Of a DNA stretch of 64,000 nt, positions 15,716 to 23,537 are shown piece after piece. Each line of letters begins with the position of its first letter. Positions within the stretch are counted from its first letter, which is position 1. A program made the translations under genes and the position numbers. The notes under the pieces are model-generated. The model was not told the origin of the DNA, made no database searches, and saw nothing but the letters and a program-made list of their open reading frames with translations. Source of the stretch: Micromonospora costi (lineage in GTDB: Bacteria; Actinomycetota; Actinomycetes; Mycobacteriales; Micromonosporaceae); the NCBI RefSeq assembly GCF_003626655.1, contig NZ_RBAN01000002.1:372001-436000 (forward strand). The letters are read 5' to 3'.

Positions 15716-17209
15716 TCAGCTCTGGGTGGGGAAGCCCAGGTTCACCCCGCCGTGCCGCGGGTCCAGCCACCGGCTCGTGACCACCTTGCCCCGTGTGAAG
15801 AAGCGGACGCCGTCCTCACCGTGGGCGTGCAGGTCGCCGAAGAGCGACGACTTCCAGCCGCCGAACGAGTGGTACGCCATCGGCACCGGGATCGGCACGT
15901 TGATCCCCACCATGCCGACCTCCACCTCGTGCTGGTACCGGCGGGCCGCTCCGCCGTCGTTGGTGAAGATCGCCGTGCCGTTGCCGTACGGGTTGGCGTT
16001 GACCAGGTCCAGCGCGTCGTCGTACGAGCCGACCCGCAGGACACTCAGCACCGGGCCGAAGATCTCGTCAGTGTAGATCGACATCTCCGGGCTCACGTGG
16101 TCGAACAGGGTCGGCCCGAGCCAGAAGCCGCCCGGGTCGCCGTCCGGCGCGACGTCCCGGCCGTCCACGACCGCCACCGCGCCGGCCGCCACCCCGGCCC
16201 CCACGTAGGAGCGCACCCGCTCCGCGTGCGCGGCCGTCACCAGCGGACCCATGTCACAGCCACGCCGGCCATCCCCGGTGCGCAGCCCGGCCATCCGTTC
16301 GGCGATCTTCGCGACCAGCGCGTCGCCGACCGGCTCCACGGCGACGAGCGCCGAGATCGCCATGCACCGCTCCCCCGCCGAGCCGAAGCCGGCGTTCACC
16401 GCGGCGTCGGCCGCCAGGTCGAGGTCCGCGTCGGGGAGCACCACCATGTGGTTCTTGGCCCCACCCAGGGCCTGCACCCGCTTACCCGCGGCCGTGCCGC
16501 GCTCGTACACGTACCGCGCGATCGGCGTGGAGCCCACGAAGGACACCGCCCGCACCTCGGGGTGGTCGAGCAGGGCGTCCACCGCCTCCTTGTCGCCGTT
16601 GACGACGTTCAGCACACCGTCGGGCAGGCCCGCTTCGGCGAACCACTCGGCCAGCAGCAGCGCCGCGCTCGGGTCCTTCTCGCTCGGCTTGAGCACCACC
16701 GCGTTGCCGCAGGCCACGGCGACCGGCACGAACCACAGTGGCACCATCACCGGGAAGTTGAACGGCGAGATCACCGCGACCACGCCGACCGGCTGGCGCA
16801 GGGTGTACGAGTCGACCTCGGTGGAGACGTTCTCGCTGAAGGCGCCGCGCAGCGCCGAGGGGATGCCGCAGGCGTACTCGATCACCTCGAGCCCGCGCTG
16901 CACCTCGCCGGCGGCGTCGGCCAGCACCTTGCCGTGCTCGGCGGTGATCACCTCGGCCAGCCGGTCGCGCCGGGCGTGCACCAGCTCGCGGAACGCGAAG
17001 AGCACCGCGCTGCGCTTGGCGAGGGAGGCGTCCCGCCAGGCCCGCGCGGCGCGCGACGCGGCCTCCACCGCCACCGCGACGTCCGCGGCCGAGGCCAGCG
17101 CCACCTCCCCGGTACGCCGACCGGTGGCCGGGTCGAACACGTCACCGCGCCGGTCGGACGCGCCGGCGAACCGCTTGCCCTCGACGAAGTGCGGGATGAG
17201 CGCGCTCAT
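15716..17209 (-). CDS. mmsA: CoA-acylating (methyl)malonate-semialdehyde dehydrogenase
   Basis: Aldehyde dehydrogenase of 497 residues, the usual MmsA length. It oxidises malonate or methylmalonate semialdehyde with NAD and CoA to acetyl- or propionyl-CoA. The catalytic cysteine is in [17 protein letters not shown], the MmsA-type form of the active site, and the cofactor region [23 protein letters not shown] is read here as [13 protein letters not shown]. The ATG at 17209 overlaps the aminotransferase stop (ATGA). With that enzyme it would convert beta-alanine (or a similar amino acid) to acetyl-CoA. Valine or thymine breakdown is the alternative. Followed by a strong hairpin. Confidence 0.9.
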   Translation of the reverse strand: [497 protein letters not shown]

Positions 17210-18504
17210 GCCGGCACCTCCGCCGCGGCGCGGATCGCGTCGACCAGGATCGCCAGGCCCTCTCGGGCCTCGTCCTCGGTCAGCGTGAGCGGCGGGCCCA
17301 TCCGCAGGACGTTGCCGTGCAGGCCGCCCTTGCCGACCAGCAGCCCGCCGGCCTTGCACGCCTCGAACGCCCGCACCGCGCACGCCGGGTCGGGTTCGGT
17401 GCTGCCCGGGTGGACGAACTCGACGGCGAGCATGAGCCCCTTCCCGCGTACCTCGGCGACGCAGTCGAGACCGCCCACGGCGGCGCGCAGGCCGTCGGCG
17501 AGGATCGCGCCGGTGCGGGCCGCGTTGGCCTGGAGGTCGTGGTCGAGCAGGTAGTCCAGCACCGCGTTGCCGGCGGCGGTGGACACCGGGTTCCCGCCGA
17601 AGGTGGAGAAGCTGATGGCCGGGACGGACTCCAGCACCTCGGCCCGACCGACCACGCCGGCCAGCGCGAAGCCGTTGCCGATGCCCTTCGCGAACGTGAG
17701 CAGGTCCGGGGTGACGCCGTGCGCCTGGTAGCCCCAGAAGTGCTCCCCGGTGCGCCCCCAGCCGGTCTGCACCTCGTCGGCGATGAACAGGATGCCGGTC
17801 TCGTCGAGCACCTTCTTCCACGCGGCGAAGAGGCCGTCGGGCGGGTGCACGAAGCCGCCGACGCCCTGGATCGGCTCGGCGATCAGCGCGGCCACGTCGC
17901 CGGCGGTCTGGGTGGCGAGCACCTCGCGCAGGTCCTCCACGGCCGCGTCGACCTGCTCGTCGGGGCCGAGCCGGGCGAGCAGCCCGCGCAGCCGCTCCCC
18001 GGAGTGCAGCCAGGCCACCTGGAGCGGGTTGAGCGGGCTGGCCGACCAGCCGCGGTTGCCGGTGACGCCCATCGCCGCGTACGACCGGCCGTGGTAGCTG
18101 TTGCGCACGGCGAGGATCTGGTGCGAGCGGCGGTGGTTGGTGGCGACCAGCAGCGCCGCCTCGTTGGCCTCGGTGCCCGAGTTGGTGAAGAAGACCCGGG
18201 CGTCCGGGATGCCGGAGAGCCGGGCGATCTTCTCGGCCAGCTCGACCTGCTGCCGGATCAGGTAGAGCGTCGAGCTGTGCACCACCCCGGTCCGCAGTTG
18301 CCGCTCCACGGCCTCGCGGACCTCCGGGATGTCGTACCCCAGCATGGTGGTGAGCACCCCGCCGAAGAAGTCCAGGTACGTGCGGCCCCGGTCGTCGGTG
18401 ACGCGGCGGCCGGAGCCGGAGACCAGCTCGATCGGTTCGTCGTAGTAGAGCGGCATCCAGGACGGGAGCACGGCCCGGTGCCGGGCCAACAGATCGGTGG
18501 TCAT
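17206..18504 (-). CDS. class III PLP-dependent aminotransferase
   Basis: Aminotransferase of 432 residues. Class III features: FFTNSGTEANEAALL near residue 105 (PLP phosphate), LFIADEVQTGWGRTG near 240 (Asp to the pyridine nitrogen) and FAKGIGNGFALAGV near 275 (Schiff-base Lys). Sequence style is that of the AGXT2/beta-alanine and omega-amino acid aminotransferases. Coupled by 4-nt overlap to mmsA, it likely transaminates beta-alanine to malonate semialdehyde. The ATG follows AAGGGGCGACG. The rest of a pyrimidine or hydantoin pathway is not next to it, so the physiological substrate is not settled. Confidence 0.85.
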   Translation of the reverse strand: MTTDLLARHRAVLPSWMPLYYDEPIELVSGSGRRVTDDRGRTYLDFFGGVLTTMLGYDIPEVREAVERQLRTGVVHSSTLYLIRQQVELAEKIARLSGIPDARVFFTNSGTEANEAALLVATNHRRSHQILAVRNSYHGRSYAAMGVTGNRGWSASPLNPLQVAWLHSGERLRGLLARLGPDEQVDAAVEDLREVLATQTAGDVAALIAEPIQGVGGFVHPPDGLFAAWKKVLDETGILFIADEVQTGWGRTGEHFWGYQAHGVTPDLLTFAKGIGNGFALAGVVGRAEVLESVPAISFSTFGGNPVSTAAGNAVLDYLLDHDLQANAARTGAILADGLRAAVGGLDCVAEVRGKGLMLAVEFVHPGSTEPDPACAVRAFEACKAGGLLVGKGGLHGNVLRMGPPLTLTEDEAREGLAILVDAIRAAAEVPA

Positions 18505-18605
18505 CGTCGCCCCTTCGATTCGCGGTTACCGCACGCTTTCACCACCGCCGCAGCGGGGACAAGAGTCAGCGTGTAGCGCGAGCATCCGCCCGGCCTGACA
18601 GAACG

Positions 18606-19496
18606 TCAACGGCCCGCGCCACGATTTCCGTCGCCGACAGGCACTGCGGGCGCGTTTCCAGCCGCCACAGTCGCTTCGGACCGGTGTTTTCCGCGCCAGT
18701 ACGCCGGCAGGTGCACCGCCGCAGCGACCAGCGCGAAGGCGGCCCAGCCGGCGGCAAGAGCCACGGCCGGCGGCTGGCCCCACGCCACGTGCACGCCGCA
18801 GAGGAACGCCACCAGGGCCAGGCTGTTGCGCGCGAAGTGCCGGCAGAACGCCGGCAGCTCCCGGCGCACCTCGACGGCCACCAGCACACCCGCGTACGGG
18901 AAGGTGACCACGAGCCCGCGCAGCAGCTGCCCGAGCAGTCCCGTGAGCACCGCCCCGCCGAGGATCAGCAGCAGCTTCGCGGCCGCCGGCGGCCGGGACC
19001 GCACGGCGGCGACCCGCGGCCGCGGGTCGGACCCGTCCGCCGGAACGGGCCGGTTCGGCGGGGTGGACTCGTCCGCCGGTGCGGGCTGTTCCTTCGGGGT
19101 GGGCGCCTCGGGCGGGGCAGCGTTCGGGCCCGGGCGGCGGCGCAGCACGAGCATGGCGACCACCCAGAGCCCGACGGTGGCGGCCAGCGCCGGCCCGAAC
19201 GGCACGGTGAACGGGCGCAGCGCGGCCGCCAGCGCCACGTACCCGCCGACGCCCACCAGGTCGGCCACGAGGATCGGCCAGCGCCAGCGGTGGTGTGCCA
19301 GCGCCACCAGACCGAAGAACACGTTGAGCCCGACCACCCCGACGAGCTGGGCGCCGTCCACCGGGTACCCGGTGGCCAGCAGCGCCGCCGTCATGGGCAG
19401 CGGCAGGCTGGAGACGAACGCGCGCAGCCGCAGGGGACGGATCAGGCTCACCGTCCAGACCACCGCCGTCACCAGCAGTACGCCCTGGACGGTCAC
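18606..19496 (-). CDS. multi-pass membrane protein of unknown function
   Basis: I do not recognise this protein. It has 296 residues, about eight hydrophobic segments in two groups (residues about 1-125 and 180-265), and between them a soluble Pro/Ala-rich linker of roughly 45 residues (about 130-175). The C-terminal 25 residues are polar. The GTG start at 19496 lies 21 bp after the stop of the gene upstream on the same strand, so the two are probably cotranscribed. No catalytic motif is visible. Confidence 0.65.
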   Translation of the reverse strand: MTVQGVLLVTAVVWTVSLIRPLRLRAFVSSLPLPMTAALLATGYPVDGAQLVGVVGLNVFFGLVALAHHRWRWPILVADLVGVGGYVALAAALRPFTVPFGPALAATVGLWVVAMLVLRRRPGPNAAPPEAPTPKEQPAPADESTPPNRPVPADGSDPRPRVAAVRSRPPAAAKLLLILGGAVLTGLLGQLLRGLVVTFPYAGVLVAVEVRRELPAFCRHFARNSLALVAFLCGVHVAWGQPPAVALAAGWAAFALVAAAVHLPAYWRGKHRSEATVAAGNAPAVPVGDGNRGAGR

Positions 19497-19517
19497 GCCG
19501 GTCGCCTCCGCCCGCGA

Positions 19518-20387
19518 TCAGTCGCGGAAGGTGGCGAGGGCGGCGCACGCCTGGAACGTCTCGGCGACCCGGGCCAGGTCGCCGGGGTCGACCGAGAAGC
19601 GGTTCTCGGTGATCTCGCCGTGCGCGCTCATCCCCGCCGTCCAACATGCCGACCCGTCCCAGCGCACCAGGTTGACGTGCAGGTCGGCGTGGACCGCGCC
19701 AGCCCGGAGCAGCCCCACCCGCACGCCGGCCCGGCGCTGCGCCTCGATCAGCTCGGTCAGCTCGTCGGACAGGTCGGCGTAGAGGAAGATCCGGGTGACC
19801 CGTACGCCCCGCTCCAGCGCCGCGAGGTTCGCCGCCCAGTACTGCCGGCCGACGTCGCCGCGCCACCAGCTGAGCTCACCGCTGACCCGGGGCATGACGT
19901 TGGTCAGCGCGTCCAGCTCGCGTACGCAGTCCCCGGTGGCAGCGATGAGGTCCCGGCAGTCGGGCCCCGGTCGGATGATGCGGCCCTGCCGAAGCTGCTC
20001 GATGTCCTGCTGGAACCGCTCGAACCGGCGCCGCGCCTCCTCGGCCACCCGGGTGCCCGGATGCCGTTCGACGGCCTCCCGCGCACCGGTCACCACCTCC
20101 GGGACGGCCTGCACCAGCCACGCCGGCCCGTCCAGCAGCGTCCGCAGGTGGAACCGACGCTCGGCGCGGGCCAGCGAGTCGACCAGCAGCGAGATCGTGA
20201 TGCCCATCAGGCCGGCCAGCACGGACTCCACGCCGCTGGCGGCACCGGTGAGGTCGAGCGCCAGGGACAGCGAGACCGACACCGCGATGCCGATCAGCGC
20301 GACCGGATCGGTGTGCGCGAACAGCCGGGCGTACCCCAGCGCGGAAGCGGACCGGCCGACACGCGGTCGGCGGAGCAGTAGTGCCAT
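19518..20387 (-). CDS. membrane-anchored protein of unknown function
   Basis: Protein of 289 residues with two hydrophobic segments near the N-terminus (about 28-45 and 50-67) and a large soluble C-terminal part. A charged, helix-rich stretch (about 70-150) is followed by an alpha/beta region (RVTRIFLYADLSDELTELIEAQRRAGVRVGLLR). That last part recalls the effector domains of some phospholipase D-like proteins, but I see no HKD motif, so the resemblance is weak. GGAGG precedes the ATG. It is upstream of another membrane protein on the same strand. Confidence 0.6.
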   Translation of the reverse strand: MALLLRRPRVGRSASALGYARLFAHTDPVALIGIAVSVSLSLALDLTGAASGVESVLAGLMGITISLLVDSLARAERRFHLRTLLDGPAWLVQAVPEVVTGAREAVERHPGTRVAEEARRRFERFQQDIEQLRQGRIIRPGPDCRDLIAATGDCVRELDALTNVMPRVSGELSWWRGDVGRQYWAANLAALERGVRVTRIFLYADLSDELTELIEAQRRAGVRVGLLRAGAVHADLHVNLVRWDGSACWTAGMSAHGEITENRFSVDPGDLARVAETFQACAALATFRD

Positions 20388-20564
20388 CGACGACCTCCGT
20401 GGTGCCGGCTGCCGCCAGCGTACGACCCGCCGGCCAGGCCACGGCGGCGACGGGTCGGACCGCGGCGGCGACGGGTCGGGTCACACCGCACGCCCCGCCC
20501 GCCAGGTCGTACCCGCGGTGGGCCGGACCGCGGCGTACGGCCCGGCGTGGCGGCCACCGGCCGG

Positions 20565-20570
20565 TACGAT
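20565..20570 (+). promoter_or_regulatory. -10 box of the 20577 gene
   Basis: TACGAT, then 6 nt, then GTG at 20577. The spacing predicts a leaderless transcript and supports that start over an earlier in-frame GTG at 20547. Confidence 0.5.
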
Positions 20571-20576
20571 CCGACC

Positions 20577-21620
20577 GTGCCCGAGCGTCCCGCCCCGCCC
20601 TCGCGCGGGACGACGATCCCAGCCCGGTCCACGATGGTCGCCGAGCCCGTGCCGTTGCCGCTCGCGGGCGGGTCGTTCGCCACCGACGCAAACACCATCG
20701 TCGACGGCATCGCCAGATGGATCGACTCGGCCCCCCTGCGCGGCCTCGTGGACCGGTTCGGCGGCCCGTGGCCCGACGGGAACCTCGCGGCCGTGCTGGG
20801 CGGGCTCGACGACTTCTCGGGGCGGTACTGGGACTTCCGGGGTGGCCGGGAGCGGCCCGAAGCCCGCGAACCCGACCTCGACCCGGTCACCACCGCGTCG
20901 GTACGGGCCGCGGCCGACGCGCTCGGCCTCGTCCGGGCGGTGCCGCCGGCCCGCGCCCGGTACGCCCACCTGCTGGTCCTCGGCGGGCTGGCGCACGCCT
21001 GCCTGCGCCGGGTGGCGTACGCGGCGCACCTGCTGCGACGGGGCGTCCGGGTGGCCGGCGAGGTGGCGGTGCTGGGCAGCTTCCGGCCGCTGTCCGAGGC
21101 GGAACGGCGCACGCTGGCCGCGGCCGGGGTGACCGGCGGCGACACCGAGGTGGACGCGCTCGACGCGGCCGTGCGGCTCGCGTTCGGCGTGAGCCGACCC
21201 GCGGAGCAGGACGGCCTCGACGCGGGCCACCCGCACCACTCGTGGTCGTCACGGACGTACCGGCCGGCCGGCACCCCGCCGGTGCGGGTGCTCGCCGCGC
21301 CGTCCAGCGAACCCGAACGGCGCCGCGCGCACACGGCCGACACCCAGCGGTTCTGGGCCGGGCACGCCCGGCTCGCCTCCGGCGACGAGGTCCTGCTCGT
21401 CACCGCCCCGATCTACGTGCCCTTCCAGCACTGCGACGCGCTGCGGACCCTGGCCCTGCCGTACGGCTGCGGGATCGACACCGTGGGCGCCGACCCGGCC
21501 GTGCCCGACCTGGCGCGGCTGCCCGAGCCGACCCTCACGCCGGGGCGCTACCTCCAGGAGATCCGGTCCGCGATCCGCGCGATGCGCGCCCTGTACGCCG
21601 CGTCGACGGCGGACGCCTGA
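20577..21620 (+). CDS. conserved protein of unknown function
   Basis: Not recognised. The protein has about 347 residues, no signal peptide and no convincing membrane helix. Features: an Arg/Pro-rich start, RARYAHLLVLGGLAHACLRRVAYAAHLL near residue 125, a strand followed by VAVLGSFRPLSEAE, and ASGDEVLLVTAPIYVPFQHCDALRTLALPYGCGIDTVG near the C-terminus. The alternation of hydrophobic strands and glycine turns resembles a Rossmann-like or DUF218-like fold, but that is only an impression. The gene stands alone between a divergent membrane protein and a convergent small PH-like protein. Confidence 0.6.
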   Translation: MPERPAPPSRGTTIPARSTMVAEPVPLPLAGGSFATDANTIVDGIARWIDSAPLRGLVDRFGGPWPDGNLAAVLGGLDDFSGRYWDFRGGRERPEAREPDLDPVTTASVRAAADALGLVRAVPPARARYAHLLVLGGLAHACLRRVAYAAHLLRRGVRVAGEVAVLGSFRPLSEAERRTLAAAGVTGGDTEVDALDAAVRLAFGVSRPAEQDGLDAGHPHHSWSSRTYRPAGTPPVRVLAAPSSEPERRRAHTADTQRFWAGHARLASGDEVLLVTAPIYVPFQHCDALRTLALPYGCGIDTVGADPAVPDLARLPEPTLTPGRYLQEIRSAIRAMRALYAASTADA

Positions 21621-21636
21621 GCCGCGCCCGCCCGGC

Positions 21637-22002
21637 TCAGCGGAACCGGGCCCGGGCGATCGCCCGCGACGCCTCCGCCGGCTCGTCCACCTCGAGCACC
21701 AGCCGGTCGTACGCCTGGCCGTCCAACTCCACCAGCAGCACCGGATCGCCCCGGTGCACGCACCAGAACGAGCGACCGTTGGGCCGGGACACGTACGTGC
21801 CGACCTGGAGAGCGCCCGGCCAGTACGCGCCGGGCAGCCGCCACCCGCTGGCGCGTGCGGACGCCTCCGCCCGGGACACCGGACGCACCCCGGTCACGGC
21901 GGCCGTCGGCACCGTCACGCCGGCCGACAGGGCCCAGAGCCGGTCCAGGCCGGTCAGCCGTACGACGAGCCGTTCGGGAGTGACGTCGAGCTGGACGGGC
22001 AT
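21637..22002 (-). CDS. small conserved protein, possibly PH-like
   Basis: Protein of 121 residues if read from the ATG at 22002 (an upstream ATG at 22026 would add eight residues). It is almost entirely beta-strand in character: VQLDVTPERLVVRLTGLDRLWAL, then SFWCVHRGDPVLLVELDGQAYDRLVLEV. The pattern is like bacterial pleckstrin-homology domains, but there is no membrane segment. It lies 84 bp from the murD-type gene on the same strand and could share its transcript. Function unknown. Confidence 0.6.
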   Translation of the reverse strand: MPVQLDVTPERLVVRLTGLDRLWALSAGVTVPTAAVTGVRPVSRAEASARASGWRLPGAYWPGALQVGTYVSRPNGRSFWCVHRGDPVLLVELDGQAYDRLVLEVDEPAEASRAIARARFR

Positions 22003-22086
22003 GACTCCAGTCTCCCGCACCGGCACCGGCGCTCAGCCGGCGGTCCGGCCGCCGCGGGTGCCCAGCGGCGCCCCGGCCGCGCGTGC

Positions 22087-23433
22087 TCAGCCGGCGGTCT
22101 CGGCGACGGCCTGCGCGAACACCTCGGAGCGGTGCTCCCAGTTGCGGAACCGGCCGTAGCTCGGCGCGGCCGGCGACAGGAGCACCACCCCGCCGGCCGG
22201 GGTGACCTCGCGGGCCAGCCGGACGGCGTCGACCAACTCGTCGACCACCTCGGTACGCACCTTCGGCAGCCCGGCGAGCGCCTCGATGATCCGCCGTCCG
22301 CTGTCCGGGATACCGATGACGGTGATCTCCCGCTCGGCCAGGTGGTCGCGCAGCGGGGTGTAGTCCAGCCCCCGGTCGGTGCCGCCCACGATGACGGTCA
22401 GCGGCCGCCCCTCGTACGCGTCGATGGCGTGCATGGCGGCGTACGGGCTGGTGGCGAGCGTGTCGTCGACGAACGTGAGCCCGGACGGGTCGGCGATCTC
22501 GGTGAGCCGGTGGGCCAGCCCCTGGAAACCGGCCACCGCGACGGCGAGCGTGTCCCGTCGGGCCACCACGTCGACGTCGAGCGCGTCGAGCACGGCCAGC
22601 GCCACGCACAGGTTGCCCTCGTTGTGCCGGCCGACGAGCGGCAGCACGGCGCGCGGGAACAGCGGCTGGTCACCGAGGTGGAACCAGGGCGCGCCGTCCG
22701 GGCCGGAGGCCACGTGCACGCTGTCCGGCAGGCCGGCACGCACCGCCGCCCGGTCGCCCAGTTCGAGGGCCAACCGCGGGTCGTGGCCGTTGACCACGAC
22801 GGTGCGCGGCCCGTACGCCAGCAGGTTCAGCTTGTCCCGGTAGTACTGCGCCTCGCCGCCGTGCGCGTCGAGGTGCTCCGGGAAGAGCGCGGTGACCACG
22901 GCGACGCGGGGCGAGTCGGTCAGGTCGCTGCACTGGTAGCTGGAGAGTTCGAGCACGTACAGCTCGGCCTCGGGCAGGTCCAGCAGCGGCACCCCGATGT
23001 TGCCGCCGAAGACGTTGGGCCGGTCCACCGCGTTCAGCAGGTGGCTGACGAGGCTCGACGTGGTGCTCTTGCCCTTGCTGCCGGTGACCCCCACCGTACG
23101 GTCGGCGTGGTCGGCCATCCAGAGCGCGGTGCCCTGGGTGACGGTGACCCCCCGGCGACGCAGCTCCACCAGCCACGGGTGCGTCTGCGGCACCCCGGGG
23201 GAACGGACGACCACGTCGGCGGCGGCCAGCCGGTCGAAACCCTCCTCGCCGGTGACCAGCGGCGCCGCCTCCGCGAGCGGCCCGTCCCAGGGCAGCGAGA
23301 GGAAGTTCGCGCTGTCGTCGACGGCGACCAGCCCGGCCGGGCCGTGCGCGGCGATGGCTGTCACAGCCGCCCGGCCCTCCCGACCGGTCCCCCAGACGGC
23401 GACGTTACGTCCGCGCAGGTCAGACAGGCGCAC
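22087..23433 (-). CDS. murD2: MurD2-type UDP-MurNAc-L-Ala-L-glutamate ligase
   Basis: Mur ligase of 448 residues. The Rossmann start is VAVWGTGREGRAA, the ATP P-loop is GVTGSKGKSTTSS (residues 115-127), the Mg/UDP region is YVLELSSYQCSDL and FPEHLDAHG, and the C-terminal domain carries GGTDRGLDYTPL and LLSPAAPSYGRFRNWEHRSEVF. It is not in a division/cell-wall cluster; instead it is divergent from a MurL-type epimerase gene. In Xanthomonas the equivalent pair adds L-Glu (MurD2) and then epimerises it in place (MurL), replacing glutamate racemase plus ordinary MurD. GTG start with GGAGGA upstream. L-Glu specificity is inferred from the neighbour. Confidence 0.85.
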   Translation of the reverse strand: MRLSDLRGRNVAVWGTGREGRAAVTAIAAHGPAGLVAVDDSANFLSLPWDGPLAEAAPLVTGEEGFDRLAAADVVVRSPGVPQTHPWLVELRRRGVTVTQGTALWMADHADRTVGVTGSKGKSTTSSLVSHLLNAVDRPNVFGGNIGVPLLDLPEAELYVLELSSYQCSDLTDSPRVAVVTALFPEHLDAHGGEAQYYRDKLNLLAYGPRTVVVNGHDPRLALELGDRAAVRAGLPDSVHVASGPDGAPWFHLGDQPLFPRAVLPLVGRHNEGNLCVALAVLDALDVDVVARRDTLAVAVAGFQGLAHRLTEIADPSGLTFVDDTLATSPYAAMHAIDAYEGRPLTVIVGGTDRGLDYTPLRDHLAEREITVIGIPDSGRRIIEALAGLPKVRTEVVDELVDAVRLAREVTPAGGVVLLSPAAPSYGRFRNWEHRSEVFAQAVAETAG

Positions 23434-23526
23434 AGGTGATCTCCTCCGGGGCGGGACGGCGGTCGGCGGGCCGCGGGTGCGGCGGTCGGTCCGGCACAGC
23501 CGGACACGGCCGGACGAACCAGGGCC

Positions 23527-23532
23527 TAGTAT
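23527..23532 (+). promoter_or_regulatory. -10 box of the MurL-type gene
   Basis: TAGTAT followed by 5 nt and the GTG at 23538, predicting a leaderless mRNA and fixing the start. Confidence 0.55.
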
Positions 23533-23537
23533 GGCGT

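Noticed and set aside
15549-16076. Plus-strand ORF beside the ngcE copy 2 promoter
   Set aside because: Antisense to the dehydrogenase C-terminus and overlapping its terminator; Ser/Arg/Pro-rich with no pattern.
18526-18585. 19-codon minus-strand ORF with a CPRCGGG motif before the aminotransferase
   Set aside because: Zinc-ribbon-like but very short with only weak initiation signals; likely chance in this GC-rich leader.
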